Origin: Rhizobium skierniewicense
GTDB lineage: Bacteria > Pseudomonadota > Alphaproteobacteria > Rhizobiales > Rhizobiaceae
DNA: 45,946 nucleotides
Assembly: GCF_014196515.1 (NCBI RefSeq)
Contig: NZ_JACIDV010000020.1
Location: 1-45,946, forward strand
Reading direction: 5' to 3'
In this document: in pieces, positions 1 through 7,521 of the stretch
How positions within the stretch are numbered: position 1 is the stretch's first letter
Layout of the letters: each line of letters starts with the position of its first letter
The notes under the pieces: model-generated
What the model saw: the letters and a program-made list of their open reading frames with translations, nothing else
Database searches by the model: none
Told to the model about the DNA's origin: nothing
Translations under genes and position numbers: made by a program

Positions 1-56
1 ATCTCGAGAGCCGTCTGTTCGGGAGCAGGTTTCTTCAACATGTCCCAATGAATCAT
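1..56 (-). CDS. Possible 5' end of a gene leaving the window
   Basis: An ATG at 56 read leftward opens 18 codons without a stop (MIHWDMLKKPAPEQTALE) before the window edge. A G-rich stretch lies 2 nt upstream, a poor but possible ribosome binding site. The spermidine operon upstream runs in the same direction, so this could be a further gene on that strand. The fragment is too short to assign a family, and chance cannot be excluded. Confidence 0.3.
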   Translation of the reverse strand, partial: MIHWDMLKKPAPEQTALE

Positions 57-94
57 AACCCCCCCGATGTGACCAGGGGTTTGTCAGCAGTCTG

Positions 95-117
95 AGCCCC
101 GCAAGCGGGGCTTTTTA
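95..117 (+). terminator. Intrinsic terminator, plus-strand reading
   Basis: An 8-bp GC-rich stem (AGCCCCGC and GCGGGGCT) is followed by TTTTATT on the plus strand. Read on the minus strand it has no T-run, so it does not fit as the usual terminator of the minus-strand gene ending at 137. It may serve a plus-strand transcript from outside the window. Confidence 0.6.
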
Positions 118-136
118 TTGTCCAGATTTGACAAGA

Positions 137-1375
137 TCAGAATGTCAGGGCGCGGTCGCCATTCTCGTCCTTGATGCGGCTTGGCAAGCCGATTTTGTTG
201 AGAATGTTCAAAAACGGCTGCGGTGGAAGCTCTTCCACATTTGCCATCTGCTTCACGTCCCATTCGCCCGATGCGATCAGCATGGCCGCTGCAACCGGCG
301 GAACGCCTGCTGTGTAGGAAATGCCCTGGCTGCCCACCTCGTTGTACGCGTCCTTATGGTCGGCCACGTTGTAAATGAAGACTTCGCGCTTCTGGCCATC
401 CTTGATGCCCTTCACGACATCGCCGATGCACGTCTTGCCGACATAATCAGGTGCCAGCGACGACGGATCGGGCAGCACGGCCTTGACGAGTTTCAGCGGC
501 ACGACTTCCAGACCCTCCGCCGTCTTGACAGGCTTTTCGGAGAGCAGGCCAAGGTTCTTCAACACCGTGAAGACGTTGATGTAGTGATCACCGAAGCCCA
601 TCCAGAAGCGCACATCGGCACCATCCATGTTCTTGGACAGCGAGTGCACTTCATCATGGCCAGTCATATAGGCCTTCTGCTTGCCGACGACGGGCAGATC
701 GAATTCCTGACCGACCTCGAACATCTGGTTCGTCTGCCACTGGTTGTTCTGCCAAGAATAGACGACGCCGGTAAATTCGCGAAAGTTGATTTCCGGGTCG
801 AAATTGGTCGAGAACCAGCGACCGTGGCTACCGGCATTGATGTCGACGATATCGACCGACGTGACCTTGTCGAAATACGCGTCCTTGGCCAGACGCGCAT
901 AGGCGTTGACCACACCTGGATCGAAACCGACACCGAGAATGGCAGTCACGCCCTTTTCCTTGCACTCGGCCGCGCGCTGCCACTCGTAGTTTCCATACCA
1001 AGGCGGATTTTCGCAAATCTTGGCTGGATCCTCGTGGATGGCAGTATCCATATAGGCAACACCGGTGTCCATGCAGGCACGAAGAACGGACATGTTGACG
1101 AAGGCAGAACCGACATTGATGACGATCTGCACGCCAGTCTTCACGATCAAGGCTTTCGTCGCCTCGATATCCATCGCGTCAAGCGCATGGGCCTCAAGCT
1201 TTACGTCGGTCTTGAGGCTGTTCTTTTCGCGTACGGACTCGACAATCTTGCGGCACTTTTCCAATGTGCGTGACGCAATATGAATGTCTCCCAATACATC
1301 GCTGTTCTGGGCGCACTTATGCGCCACGACCTGTGCTACGCCACCGGCGCCGATGATGAGAACGTTCTTCTTCAT
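137..1375 (-). CDS. Carboxyspermidine/carboxynorspermidine dehydrogenase (saccharopine dehydrogenase family)
   Basis: This 412-residue cytosolic enzyme should condense putrescine (or diaminopropane) with aspartate semialdehyde and reduce the imine with NAD(P)H, giving carboxyspermidine (or carboxynorspermidine). The N-terminus has a Rossmann motif, GAGGVAQVVAHK, at about residues 9-20. Length and the GVGFDPGVVNAYARLA segment fit the saccharopine dehydrogenase-like family. The start at 1375 has an AGGAGG box about 11 nt upstream. It lies 48 nt downstream of the decarboxylase gene on the same strand, which completes the two-step route to spermidine used by Agrobacterium and many Vibrio and Campylobacter relatives in place of S-adenosylmethionine-dependent spermidine synthase. 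True saccharopine dehydrogenase is less likely because of that partner. Substrate preference (putrescine or diaminopropane) cannot be read from sequence. Confidence 0.92.
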   Translation of the reverse strand: MKKNVLIIGAGGVAQVVAHKCAQNSDVLGDIHIASRTLEKCRKIVESVREKNSLKTDVKLEAHALDAMDIEATKALIVKTGVQIVINVGSAFVNMSVLRACMDTGVAYMDTAIHEDPAKICENPPWYGNYEWQRAAECKEKGVTAILGVGFDPGVVNAYARLAKDAYFDKVTSVDIVDINAGSHGRWFSTNFDPEINFREFTGVVYSWQNNQWQTNQMFEVGQEFDLPVVGKQKAYMTGHDEVHSLSKNMDGADVRFWMGFGDHYINVFTVLKNLGLLSEKPVKTAEGLEVVPLKLVKAVLPDPSSLAPDYVGKTCIGDVVKGIKDGQKREVFIYNVADHKDAYNEVGSQGISYTAGVPPVAAAMLIASGEWDVKQMANVEELPPQPFLNILNKIGLPSRIKDENGDRALTF

Positions 1376-1423
1376 TTCAGGTGATGCCTCCTTTTCCCCG
1401 TAGGGGTGAGCTTGCGGATGATG

Positions 1424-2521
1424 TTAGGATAGGCTCTGCTGAAAATCAGCAAAGTCGAATTCACGAACGGCACGGACAGAGCCGTCCAGTTCCCTGATGG
1501 CGATGGTCGGCATCTTGACGCCGTTGAACCAGTTTTTCTTGACCATGGTGTAGCCTGCCGTGTCCTGGAAAGACACGCGGTCGCCCACCTTCAGTTCATT
1601 TTCGAAGCGGAACTCGCCAAACACGTCGCCTGCAAGGCAGGACTTCCCACAGACCATGTAAGCGTGGTCCCCTTCATTGGGGGAAACCTTGGCTGTTTCG
1701 CGGTAGATCAGCAAATCCAGCAGATGCGCCTCGATCGAGCTATCGACGATGGCGAGGTTCTTGCCGTTGAACAAGGTGTCAAGAACGGTGGTTTCCAGTG
1801 TCGTGCTCTTGGTGATCGAGGCTTCGCCGGGTTCGAGATAAACCTGAACACCGTATGTCTGCGAAAACTCCTTGAGGCGATCACAGAAGCGGCCGATCGG
1901 ATAATTGTCGCCCGTGAAGTGAATACCGCCACCCAGGCTCACCCATTCCGCGCGCGTCAGAAGCGTGCCGAATTTTTCCTCAATCTGGCCCAGCATGCGG
2001 TCGAACAGTTCGAAATCGCCATTTTCGCAATTATTGTGGATCATGAAGCCGGAGATGCGGTCCATGACCTTCTCGACCTTCGTCACATCCCATTCTCCCA
2101 GACGGCTGAACGGCCGGGCCGGATCGGCAAGATCGAAGGTCGATGAGCTGACCTGCGGATTGAGGCGCAGACCGCGCGTGATGCCAGACGCCTTGTCTGC
2201 GAAACGCTCCAGCTGACTGATCGAATTGAAGATGATCTTGTCGGCATTGCCGACGACCTCATCAATCTCGTAGTCGGCATAAGCCACGCTATAGGCATGC
2301 GTTTCACCGCCAAATTTTTCGCGGCCCAGACGCACTTCGTAAAGCGAAGACGATGTGGTGCCATCCATATATTGCGACATGAAGTCGAACACCGACCACG
2401 TCGCAAAGCACTTGAGCGCCAGCAATGCCTTGGCACCGGATTTCTCGCGCACATAGGCAATCTTCTCCATGTTGCGAAGAAGCTTGGTCTTATCGATCAG
2501 ATAATAGGGTGTCTGCAGCAT
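1424..2521 (-). CDS. nspC: Carboxy(nor)spermidine decarboxylase
   Basis: A PLP-dependent decarboxylase of the alanine racemase fold (group III), 365 residues, that removes CO2 from carboxyspermidine or carboxynorspermidine to give the triamine. Visible motifs are the PLP-binding lysine in ALLALKCFA (Lys37), the glycine-rich phosphate loop SLGGGIHFTGDNYP, EPGEA, and the C-terminal catalytic cysteine region CGKSCLAGDVFGEF. The N-terminus MLQTPYYLIDKTKL is typical of the family, so the ATG at 2521 is accepted although the ribosome binding site is weak. It is the first gene of a two-gene operon with the dehydrogenase. In Agrobacterium this pathway makes spermidine, which is needed for growth and affects surface attachment. 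Confidence 0.93.
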   Translation of the reverse strand: MLQTPYYLIDKTKLLRNMEKIAYVREKSGAKALLALKCFATWSVFDFMSQYMDGTTSSSLYEVRLGREKFGGETHAYSVAYADYEIDEVVGNADKIIFNSISQLERFADKASGITRGLRLNPQVSSSTFDLADPARPFSRLGEWDVTKVEKVMDRISGFMIHNNCENGDFELFDRMLGQIEEKFGTLLTRAEWVSLGGGIHFTGDNYPIGRFCDRLKEFSQTYGVQVYLEPGEASITKSTTLETTVLDTLFNGKNLAIVDSSIEAHLLDLLIYRETAKVSPNEGDHAYMVCGKSCLAGDVFGEFRFENELKVGDRVSFQDTAGYTMVKKNWFNGVKMPTIAIRELDGSVRAVREFDFADFQQSLS

Positions 2522-2659
2522 CGGTCTGTCACACGTTCTGTAATGTCTGGGTTATGGCATCTTGAGAGGGGCCTTATATGATGCTTGTGACAGGAAAACA
2601 AACCCGCACACGAGATTCTGCAATCACTCTGTTTTTTATATCTGCAGGCGCTCACCAAC

Positions 2660-2684
2660 GGAACAAAACCATCAGAGACACGTT
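2660..2684 (+). promoter_or_regulatory. EcfG-type promoter for the DUF883/holin operon
   Basis: GGAAC at 2660-2664 and CGTT at 2681-2684 are separated by exactly 16 nt, matching the alphaproteobacterial EcfG/SigT general stress consensus (GGAAC, 16-17 nt, CGTT). The -10 box ends 61 nt before the start of the DUF883 gene. The same pattern with the same spacing is found before three other units in this window, which makes chance unlikely. Confidence 0.85.
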
Positions 2685-2745
2685 CAAAGCTCAAGTGTGG
2701 GCCGTGGATACGGCGTTTTGACTTCATTCAAGCAAAGGAAACATC

Positions 2746-3087
2746 ATGGCGACGGTTCGCAACGTGGAAGACAAGGTACGTGAAACTCTCGAAAGCGGAG
2801 AAGCTGCAGACGTGTCTGCTCAGCTGGCCCAGCTGCGTGAAGATTTGGCCAACCTCGCTGGTAGCGTGAAGGCGCTTGGCGCAGGCGTATCCCACGATGT
2901 CAAGGCACGAGCCGCCCGCGCAGCCGACGACGCGATGGCCGCCGGTGAGCAAACCGTTGAAACTGTTCGCAACGAAATCCAGTCGCTCAACGACAATCTG
3001 ACCTATCAGGTTCAGAAGAACCCGTTGCAGTCTTTGGGAATCGCAGTGGCTGCGGGCTTCCTGATCGCGCTCGTCACCCGCAAGTAA
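2746..3087 (+). CDS. DUF883 (YqjD/ElaB-like) membrane-anchored protein
   Basis: A 113-residue protein with a long charged, helix-forming region rich in Ala/Glu/Arg (about residues 1-90) and one C-terminal membrane helix ending in Arg-Lys (NPLQSLGIAVAAGFLIALVT). This layout is that of the YqjD/ElaB family. E. coli YqjD is a stress-induced inner-membrane protein that binds ribosomes in stationary phase. The start at 2746 has AAGGAAA 6 nt upstream. The gene is followed 9 nt later by a small holin-like membrane protein and preceded by a perfect EcfG-type promoter, so a general stress role is inferred. Ribosome binding has not been shown here and is carried over from the E. coli relative only. Confidence 0.85.
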   Translation: MATVRNVEDKVRETLESGEAADVSAQLAQLREDLANLAGSVKALGAGVSHDVKARAARAADDAMAAGEQTVETVRNEIQSLNDNLTYQVQKNPLQSLGIAVAAGFLIALVTRK

Positions 3088-3096
3088 GGCAGCAAC

Positions 3097-3516
3097 ATGC
3101 TTCAAACGCTGCTGCTCTATATCGGCGATACCCAGCGTGAAGGTCAATTGGTAACGCGCCGGATCAAGTCCACAATCATTTTATGGACATTGGCCGGCGT
3201 GTTTTTCCTGATTGCCTTCATCGCGGCAATCGTCGGTGGTTCCATCTACCTGGCGAAGGAAATTGGCGCTGGACCCGCAGCTCTGGTGATTGCGGGCAGC
3301 GCCTTCCTGCTCGGCGTCATCATGCTGGTCACTCTTTCCATAAAACGTAGACCTCGCGTCTACGCGGCAAGGCCGGTTCTGCCGCTGGCAGCAGCGCCCC
3401 TCGCGGCACAATCACTGTTGGGGGGTGCGCTGGGCGCCAGACCCATCGTGACGCTACTGACAGCGATTGCACTCGGGTATATCGGCACTAGAACGACGAT
3501 CCTGAAGAAGAAATGA
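3097..3516 (+). CDS. Small holin-like membrane protein co-transcribed with DUF883
   Basis: A 139-residue protein with two strong membrane helices (about residues 27-50 and 56-80), a basic RRPR turn after the second, and a third hydrophobic stretch near residues 94-130, ending in Lys-Lys-Lys. Such proteins are often labelled phage holin family (superfamily III-like) but commonly sit in bacterial chromosomes beside DUF883 genes and are not lysis proteins. It starts 9 nt after the DUF883 stop and is closed by a terminator, so the two form one operon under the EcfG-type promoter. The molecular function is unknown. A role at the envelope under stress is inference from context. Confidence 0.7.
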   Translation: MLQTLLLYIGDTQREGQLVTRRIKSTIILWTLAGVFFLIAFIAAIVGGSIYLAKEIGAGPAALVIAGSAFLLGVIMLVTLSIKRRPRVYAARPVLPLAAAPLAAQSLLGGALGARPIVTLLTAIALGYIGTRTTILKKK

Positions 3517-3524
3517 TCACCCTG

Positions 3525-3554
3525 AAAGCCGCCCTCGACTAGAAGGCGGCTTTT
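3525..3554 (+). terminator. Intrinsic terminator after the DUF883/holin operon
   Basis: AAAGCCGCC and GGCGGCTTTT form a 9-bp stem with an 11-nt loop, ending in TTTT. It lies 9 nt after the stop codon of the holin-like gene and separates it from galE. Confidence 0.9.
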
Positions 3555-3643
3555 CCTTTTCATCCGCAATAAATTCCACTGCCCTTCTGCCGACAAAATG
3601 TTAGGCAGTTTGCCAACACGTCTTTTAACGGAGAGAATGTTGG

Positions 3644-4627
3644 ATGCGGAAAAAAGTCCTTGTCGTCGGCGGTGCCGGATATATCGGTTCCCACACATGT
3701 CTACTGCTGGCCGACCGGGGATATGAGCCTGTCGTCTTCGACAATCTTTCCAACGGTCACGAAGAGTTCGTCCGTTGGGGACCCTTCGAGCAGGGCGATA
3801 TCAGAGACAAGGCCCGCCTTAATGAGGTCTTTGCGAAACACCAGCCTGAAGCCGTACTGCATTTTGCCGCTTTGATTGAAGTTGGCGAATCCGTCAAAAA
3901 CCCCGTCGCCTTCTACGATAACAACGTCACCGGCGCATTGACCCTGCTCTCCGCCACGATCGACGCTGGGGTCAAGGCTTTCGTTTTTTCCTCGACATGC
4001 GCCACCTATGGCCTGCCGGAACGGGTACCGCTGGACGAAACGCACCCCCAGGCACCGATCAATCCTTATGGCCGCACCAAATGGGTGGTCGAGCAGGCGC
4101 TGAAGGACTACAGCACCTACAAGGATTTGAAATCCGTCATGCTGCGTTATTTCAATGCGGCGGGTGCGGACTTCGAAGGCCGTATCGGCGAATGGCACAA
4201 GCCTGAAACCCACGCCATACCGCTGGCCATCGAGGCTGCGTTGGGCCGCCGCGAGGGGTTCAAGGTGTTCGGCACGGATTACGATACGCGCGACGGCACC
4301 TGCGTCCGCGACTATATCCACATTCTCGATCTGGCAGACGCGCATGTTCGGGCGGTCGATTATCTCTTGAATGGCGGCGAAACAGTCGAACTCAATCTCG
4401 GCACTGGCACCGGCACAACGGTGAAGGAACTGCTTGACACGATCTCGGAGGTTTCGGGCCGTCCTTTTCCGGTCGAATATGCCGACAGGCGCGAGGGTGA
4501 TTCAACGACGCTCGTGGCCAATAATGACAAGGCTCGTGAGGTCTTGGGCTGGGAGCCGCAATATACGCTGACAGATATCATCCGCTCAGCATGGCGCTGG
4601 CACTCGTCCCGCAATGACAGTGTGTAG
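3644..4627 (+). CDS. galE: UDP-glucose 4-epimerase
   Basis: A 327-residue short-chain dehydrogenase-fold enzyme that interconverts UDP-glucose and UDP-galactose for exopolysaccharide and lipopolysaccharide synthesis in the cytosol. The NAD-binding motif GGAGYIGSH is at residues 9-17, and the catalytic pair Tyr142/Lys146 is in NPYGRTK. FSSTCATYG holds the catalytic Ser/Thr region, and NAAGAD and GTDYDTRDGTCVRDYIH are GalE family signatures. The length fits bacterial GalE. It has its own leader after the upstream terminator, and no EcfG-type promoter was seen before it. Nucleotide-sugar genes ugd and lpsL lie elsewhere in this window. Confidence 0.95.
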   Translation: MRKKVLVVGGAGYIGSHTCLLLADRGYEPVVFDNLSNGHEEFVRWGPFEQGDIRDKARLNEVFAKHQPEAVLHFAALIEVGESVKNPVAFYDNNVTGALTLLSATIDAGVKAFVFSSTCATYGLPERVPLDETHPQAPINPYGRTKWVVEQALKDYSTYKDLKSVMLRYFNAAGADFEGRIGEWHKPETHAIPLAIEAALGRREGFKVFGTDYDTRDGTCVRDYIHILDLADAHVRAVDYLLNGGETVELNLGTGTGTTVKELLDTISEVSGRPFPVEYADRREGDSTTLVANNDKAREVLGWEPQYTLTDIIRSAWRWHSSRNDSV

Positions 4628-4655
4628 GCTGCAGCCTTCCAGTCGCGCAAAAGAA

Positions 4656-4675
4656 CACCGGCCGTGTGGCCGGTG
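4656..4675. terminator. Shared hairpin between converging galE and PRC-barrel gene
   Basis: CACCGGCC and GGCCGGTG form an 8-bp perfect stem with loop GTGT. Read on the minus strand it is followed by TTCTTTT, so it best serves the PRC-barrel gene. On the plus strand the tail is only weakly T-rich (CTTCC). Confidence 0.65.
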
Positions 4676-4723
4676 CTTCCCGCTATAAGAACGCTCTCGT
4701 AGCTCCTCTCCCAGGTAACCGTA

Positions 4724-5263
4724 TTATGGCTTGGGCGCGGTCGTGGTTGTGCCGCCGGTTGCAGCGGGAGCCGCAGCCCCTTCTTCGGCCTTCTTTTCCT
4801 TCATCGTGACGAACTCTGGGGCAGCCTTCAATGTTTCGGCTGTCTCGGTCGTCGTCAGACGAACAGTGCCGTCTGCTGCATCGCGGGTTACCGTCAGCTT
4901 GTCCATGGGTACGGCAACGTCCTTGGCACCGATACCGAGGAACCCGCCGACGCCGACCACAGCCGCGACGATTCCGCCGTTTTCTTCCATGATGAGGTTC
5001 GTCACGCTGCCGATGCTTTCGTCGGCGGACGTGTAGACAGCGTTGCCGATGTAATCATTCGCACTGATCTGGTTTGCGGCTTGCTGAGTAAGGTAGGCGC
5101 CACCCGAAGATGCGGTCGAGCTAGGCATCGCAGGTGCTGCTGGCGTCGCGGGCGCGGTTGCGCTTGGGGCGGCAGGTGCCGTGGTCTGGGCCATTGCCAT
5201 CGGAGCGAATGCGGTCGAACCCAGCAGCGCTGCAGAGATGAGTGTCGCAAATGTCTTTTTCAT
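4724..5263 (-). CDS. Secreted PRC-barrel domain protein
   Basis: A 179-residue protein with a Sec signal peptide (MKKTFATLISAALLGSTAFA, cleavage probably after the following PMAMA), an Ala/Pro/Thr-rich linker to about residue 55, and a PRC-barrel fold at about residues 70-140 (YIGNAVYTSADESIGSVTNL onward). The C-terminus is again Ala/Thr/Pro rich. Such periplasmic PRC-barrel proteins are common in rhizobia and have no settled biochemical role. The start is supported by AAGGAAAGG just upstream. A perfect EcfG-type promoter lies 82 nt before the start, so stress induction is likely. Confidence 0.85.
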   Translation of the reverse strand: MKKTFATLISAALLGSTAFAPMAMAQTTAPAAPSATAPATPAAPAMPSSTASSGGAYLTQQAANQISANDYIGNAVYTSADESIGSVTNLIMEENGGIVAAVVGVGGFLGIGAKDVAVPMDKLTVTRDAADGTVRLTTTETAETLKAAPEFVTMKEKKAEEGAAAPAATGGTTTTAPKP

Positions 5264-5345
5264 TGTAAAAACCTTTCCTTGATCCTCGATGTGTCACTAG
5301 CCCGGAGCGGTAAACCCGTTTTCTGTGTGGGCCTGTTGAGTAGAA

Positions 5346-5370
5346 AACGGAGGAAAAAGGGATTGGTTCC
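5346..5370 (-). promoter_or_regulatory. EcfG-type promoter for the PRC-barrel gene
   Basis: Read on the minus strand: GGAAC (5370-5366), 16 nt, CGTT (5349-5346), a perfect match to the general stress consensus. It points at the PRC-barrel gene that starts at 5263. Confidence 0.85.
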
Positions 5371-5517
5371 GCCAAAGTTTTAGGCATATTAGAACGAATC
5401 AAATTTCGAAAATGACCTATACCCCTGAGTATAAGTAGGGATTGCGTGGCGTAATCGCTTCGGACATTCTACGGCTCGCCCACCTTAACGTCAGCTCCAG
5501 CCTAACCCGGCGAGACA

Positions 5518-7227
5518 ATGCCAAACGCACTCATGACCAAATTCAGACAGCGCCTAGCCAATTTTTTTCCCACGGCGACAATAAGCGTTTATCTCGTTGT
5601 TATGACTGCGGTAATCACACTTCCGCTGATTATATTCGTCGGTTATCTGATGCTGAAACTGGAGGCGGGCGAAAGAGATGACCTTCAACGCGAAGCCGTC
5701 GAGGATGCGCGCTCGATCAGCCGTAACGTCGATCGTCGTCTTCAGGAAATGGCAACGTCTCTTAATCTGCTGTCACAGTTTCCCGAGCTCGAAAGCGGCG
5801 ACCTCTCGGCTTTTCACAAGCGAGTGAGCGAAAGCCTCCAGCGGCAGGGCCTCTACGTCATCGTTGCGAAATCAGATGGCAAACAACGACTGAACACGCG
5901 TGTGCCTTTCGACCAGCCGCTGGGAAATGTGCCCGAGGACCTGAGAATTAAAGACATCATAACCGGTGCCCGGATCGTCGTGTCAGACATATTCTTCGGT
6001 AAGACCAGCAAGGAGTGGGTCTTCAACGTCATGCGCCCGCTTCCATCTGCGCTGAGCGCAACCGGCGACGTTTTGATGATGACCCAGAATGCGCGAGATC
6101 TGAGCGGGCTGATCAACGACGACGGTTTGCCGCCAGGATGGACGATTGCCGTTCTGGACAGCGACAACCGCGTCGTCGTCTCAAGCAATCCAGACGCCGC
6201 AACCACGGGAAATATTCTTACCCGGCCAATCGCACTTGACCAGATGCGGGCTTTAAGCGGTAGCTTCGAGGATGAGGACGGCACAATTCATGCCTATTCG
6301 CAGCTGGCCGGATGGTCCTGGAAAGCGGTCGTGTGGGGGCCAGCTGATAACACGCGCTCGGCGCTTGCAAGCACATGGCGCAAAATGATGGCGGGCAGCC
6401 TGTTACTCGTCATCATCGCCATCACCGGCGCCTATCTGGTCGGCGTGCAACTGCGCGGCTCCATCCGCGAACTCGTGGAGATGGCAGGACGCATCGGCGA
6501 GGGGAAAATCGTCGCGCCGCTGGACACAAAAATCAAAGAGGCCAATCAGGTCGCCATCGCTCTCTCCAACGCGTCTTTTGATCGCAGTCAGGCAGAAGAC
6601 CAGACACACCTCATCTTGCAGGAGCTTGTCCACCGCTCCAAGAACCTGCTGACGCTGGTCCAAGCCATGATGCGCCAGCTGGCGCGCGAGAATACGACAG
6701 TGGAGGAGTTCCAGAAAGCCGTGGATTATCGCCTGCGCGGACTGGCCATGTCCATTGGCGCCTTGGCCGAGGTGCAATGGCAGGGCGTGCCGATGCGCAA
6801 GCTGATCGAAAACCACATCCAGGTCTTCGGCACTGCCATCAATCAGGTCAAGATCAATGGTCCGGACTTCATGCTATCACCGGAAGCTGCCCAGAATTTC
6901 GGTCTCATTTTGCACGAGCTCGCCACCAACTCGATGAAATATGGGGCTTTGTCCACGAAGGCTGCCGTAGTCGAACTGACCTGGACCCACCCACAAGGCC
7001 GAAAGGACGATCACGATCTGTTGACCATCGACTGGAAAGAGGTCGGCGGTCCCGCAGCTATCGAACCGACATCGACGGGTTTTGGCAACACCATCATAAA
7101 ACGACATGCGGAAACGGCGTTTTCTGCCAATATTTCAATAGAATACACCGAGGCTGGATTCCGCTGGACACTCACCGCGCCGATCCGTCACTTCCTCACC
7201 CGGAAAGATACATCCCCGGTCGATTAA
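5518..7227 (+). CDS. Membrane-bound HWE/HisKA_2 sensor histidine kinase
   Basis: A 569-residue kinase. A membrane helix at about residues 21-43 is followed by a periplasmic sensor region of about 240 residues (Cache/CHASE-like by size and position), a second helix near 290-309 and a HAMP-like linker. The dimerisation domain has the HWE/HisKA_2 phospho-acceptor motif HRSKN (His372), and the ATPase N-box HELATNSMKYG is near 467. No receiver domain is present and no cognate regulator gene adjoins it on the same strand. HWE/HisKA_2 kinases are the class that phosphorylates PhyR, and phyR lies 1.4 kb away, so a general stress input role is inferred. The ATG at 5533 is an alternative start, as neither has a strong ribosome binding site. 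No EcfG-type promoter was found upstream. Confidence 0.88.
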   Translation: MPNALMTKFRQRLANFFPTATISVYLVVMTAVITLPLIIFVGYLMLKLEAGERDDLQREAVEDARSISRNVDRRLQEMATSLNLLSQFPELESGDLSAFHKRVSESLQRQGLYVIVAKSDGKQRLNTRVPFDQPLGNVPEDLRIKDIITGARIVVSDIFFGKTSKEWVFNVMRPLPSALSATGDVLMMTQNARDLSGLINDDGLPPGWTIAVLDSDNRVVVSSNPDAATTGNILTRPIALDQMRALSGSFEDEDGTIHAYSQLAGWSWKAVVWGPADNTRSALASTWRKMMAGSLLLVIIAITGAYLVGVQLRGSIRELVEMAGRIGEGKIVAPLDTKIKEANQVAIALSNASFDRSQAEDQTHLILQELVHRSKNLLTLVQAMMRQLARENTTVEEFQKAVDYRLRGLAMSIGALAEVQWQGVPMRKLIENHIQVFGTAINQVKINGPDFMLSPEAAQNFGLILHELATNSMKYGALSTKAAVVELTWTHPQGRKDDHDLLTIDWKEVGGPAAIEPTSTGFGNTIIKRHAETAFSANISIEYTEAGFRWTLTAPIRHFLTRKDTSPVD

Positions 7228-7317
7228 AAAGATGGGATGGCCTGGAACAAAAAATCGGGTGCGCCGTTATTGATGCAAGCCAAGCCACTCCCCGTCCCCG
7301 CCTGAGGCTTGGCGCAA

Positions 7318-7340
7318 CAGGTTTTGCCCCTGAAAACCTG
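7318..7340 (+). repeat. Hairpin in the kinase-kinase gap
   Basis: CAGGTTTT and AAAACCTG form an 8-bp perfect inverted repeat with a 7-nt loop, 10 nt before the terminator at 7350. It lacks a T-run and its role is not evident. Confidence 0.45.
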
Positions 7341-7349
7341 TCATGAATA

Positions 7350-7377
7350 GCACGGCTCTCCGGAGCCGTGCTTTTTT
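7350..7377 (+). terminator. Intrinsic terminator after the membrane kinase
   Basis: GCACGGCTC and GAGCCGTGC form a perfect 9-bp stem with a 4-nt loop, followed by TTTTTT. It is 122 nt after the kinase stop codon. Confidence 0.9.
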
Positions 7378-7479
7378 GTTTGGGTCAACCGTTCCGGTTC
7401 TGCGTCCCATCAAATCCACTTGTTTCAATCGGCGATAGCGTTGCCAACACCGATCGTTCGGTGGCGGACACGACGCGTT

Positions 7480-7511
7480 AGAGCGTTTCCTTGTTAAATT
7501 GAAACGTTCTA
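7480..7511. repeat. Imperfect palindrome, possible dispersed intergenic repeat
   Basis: AGAGCGTTTC and GAAACGTTCT are inverted around an AT-rich centre (10-bp arms, one G-U pair as RNA). It sits just after the end of the cytosolic kinase gene at 7522. Palindromes of this look recur between genes in Rhizobiaceae, but I see only this copy in the window, so repeat status is inference. Confidence 0.4.
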
Positions 7512-7521
7512 GACAGTGATA

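Noticed and set aside
128..1273. 381-codon open frame on the plus strand
   Set aside because: It lies antisense to the carboxyspermidine dehydrogenase gene, has no family motif and is explained by high-GC codon use of the true gene.
3097..3516. Prophage remnant, on the basis of the holin-like protein
   Set aside because: No endolysin, structural or integrase gene is nearby, and the gene pairs with DUF883 under a stress promoter.
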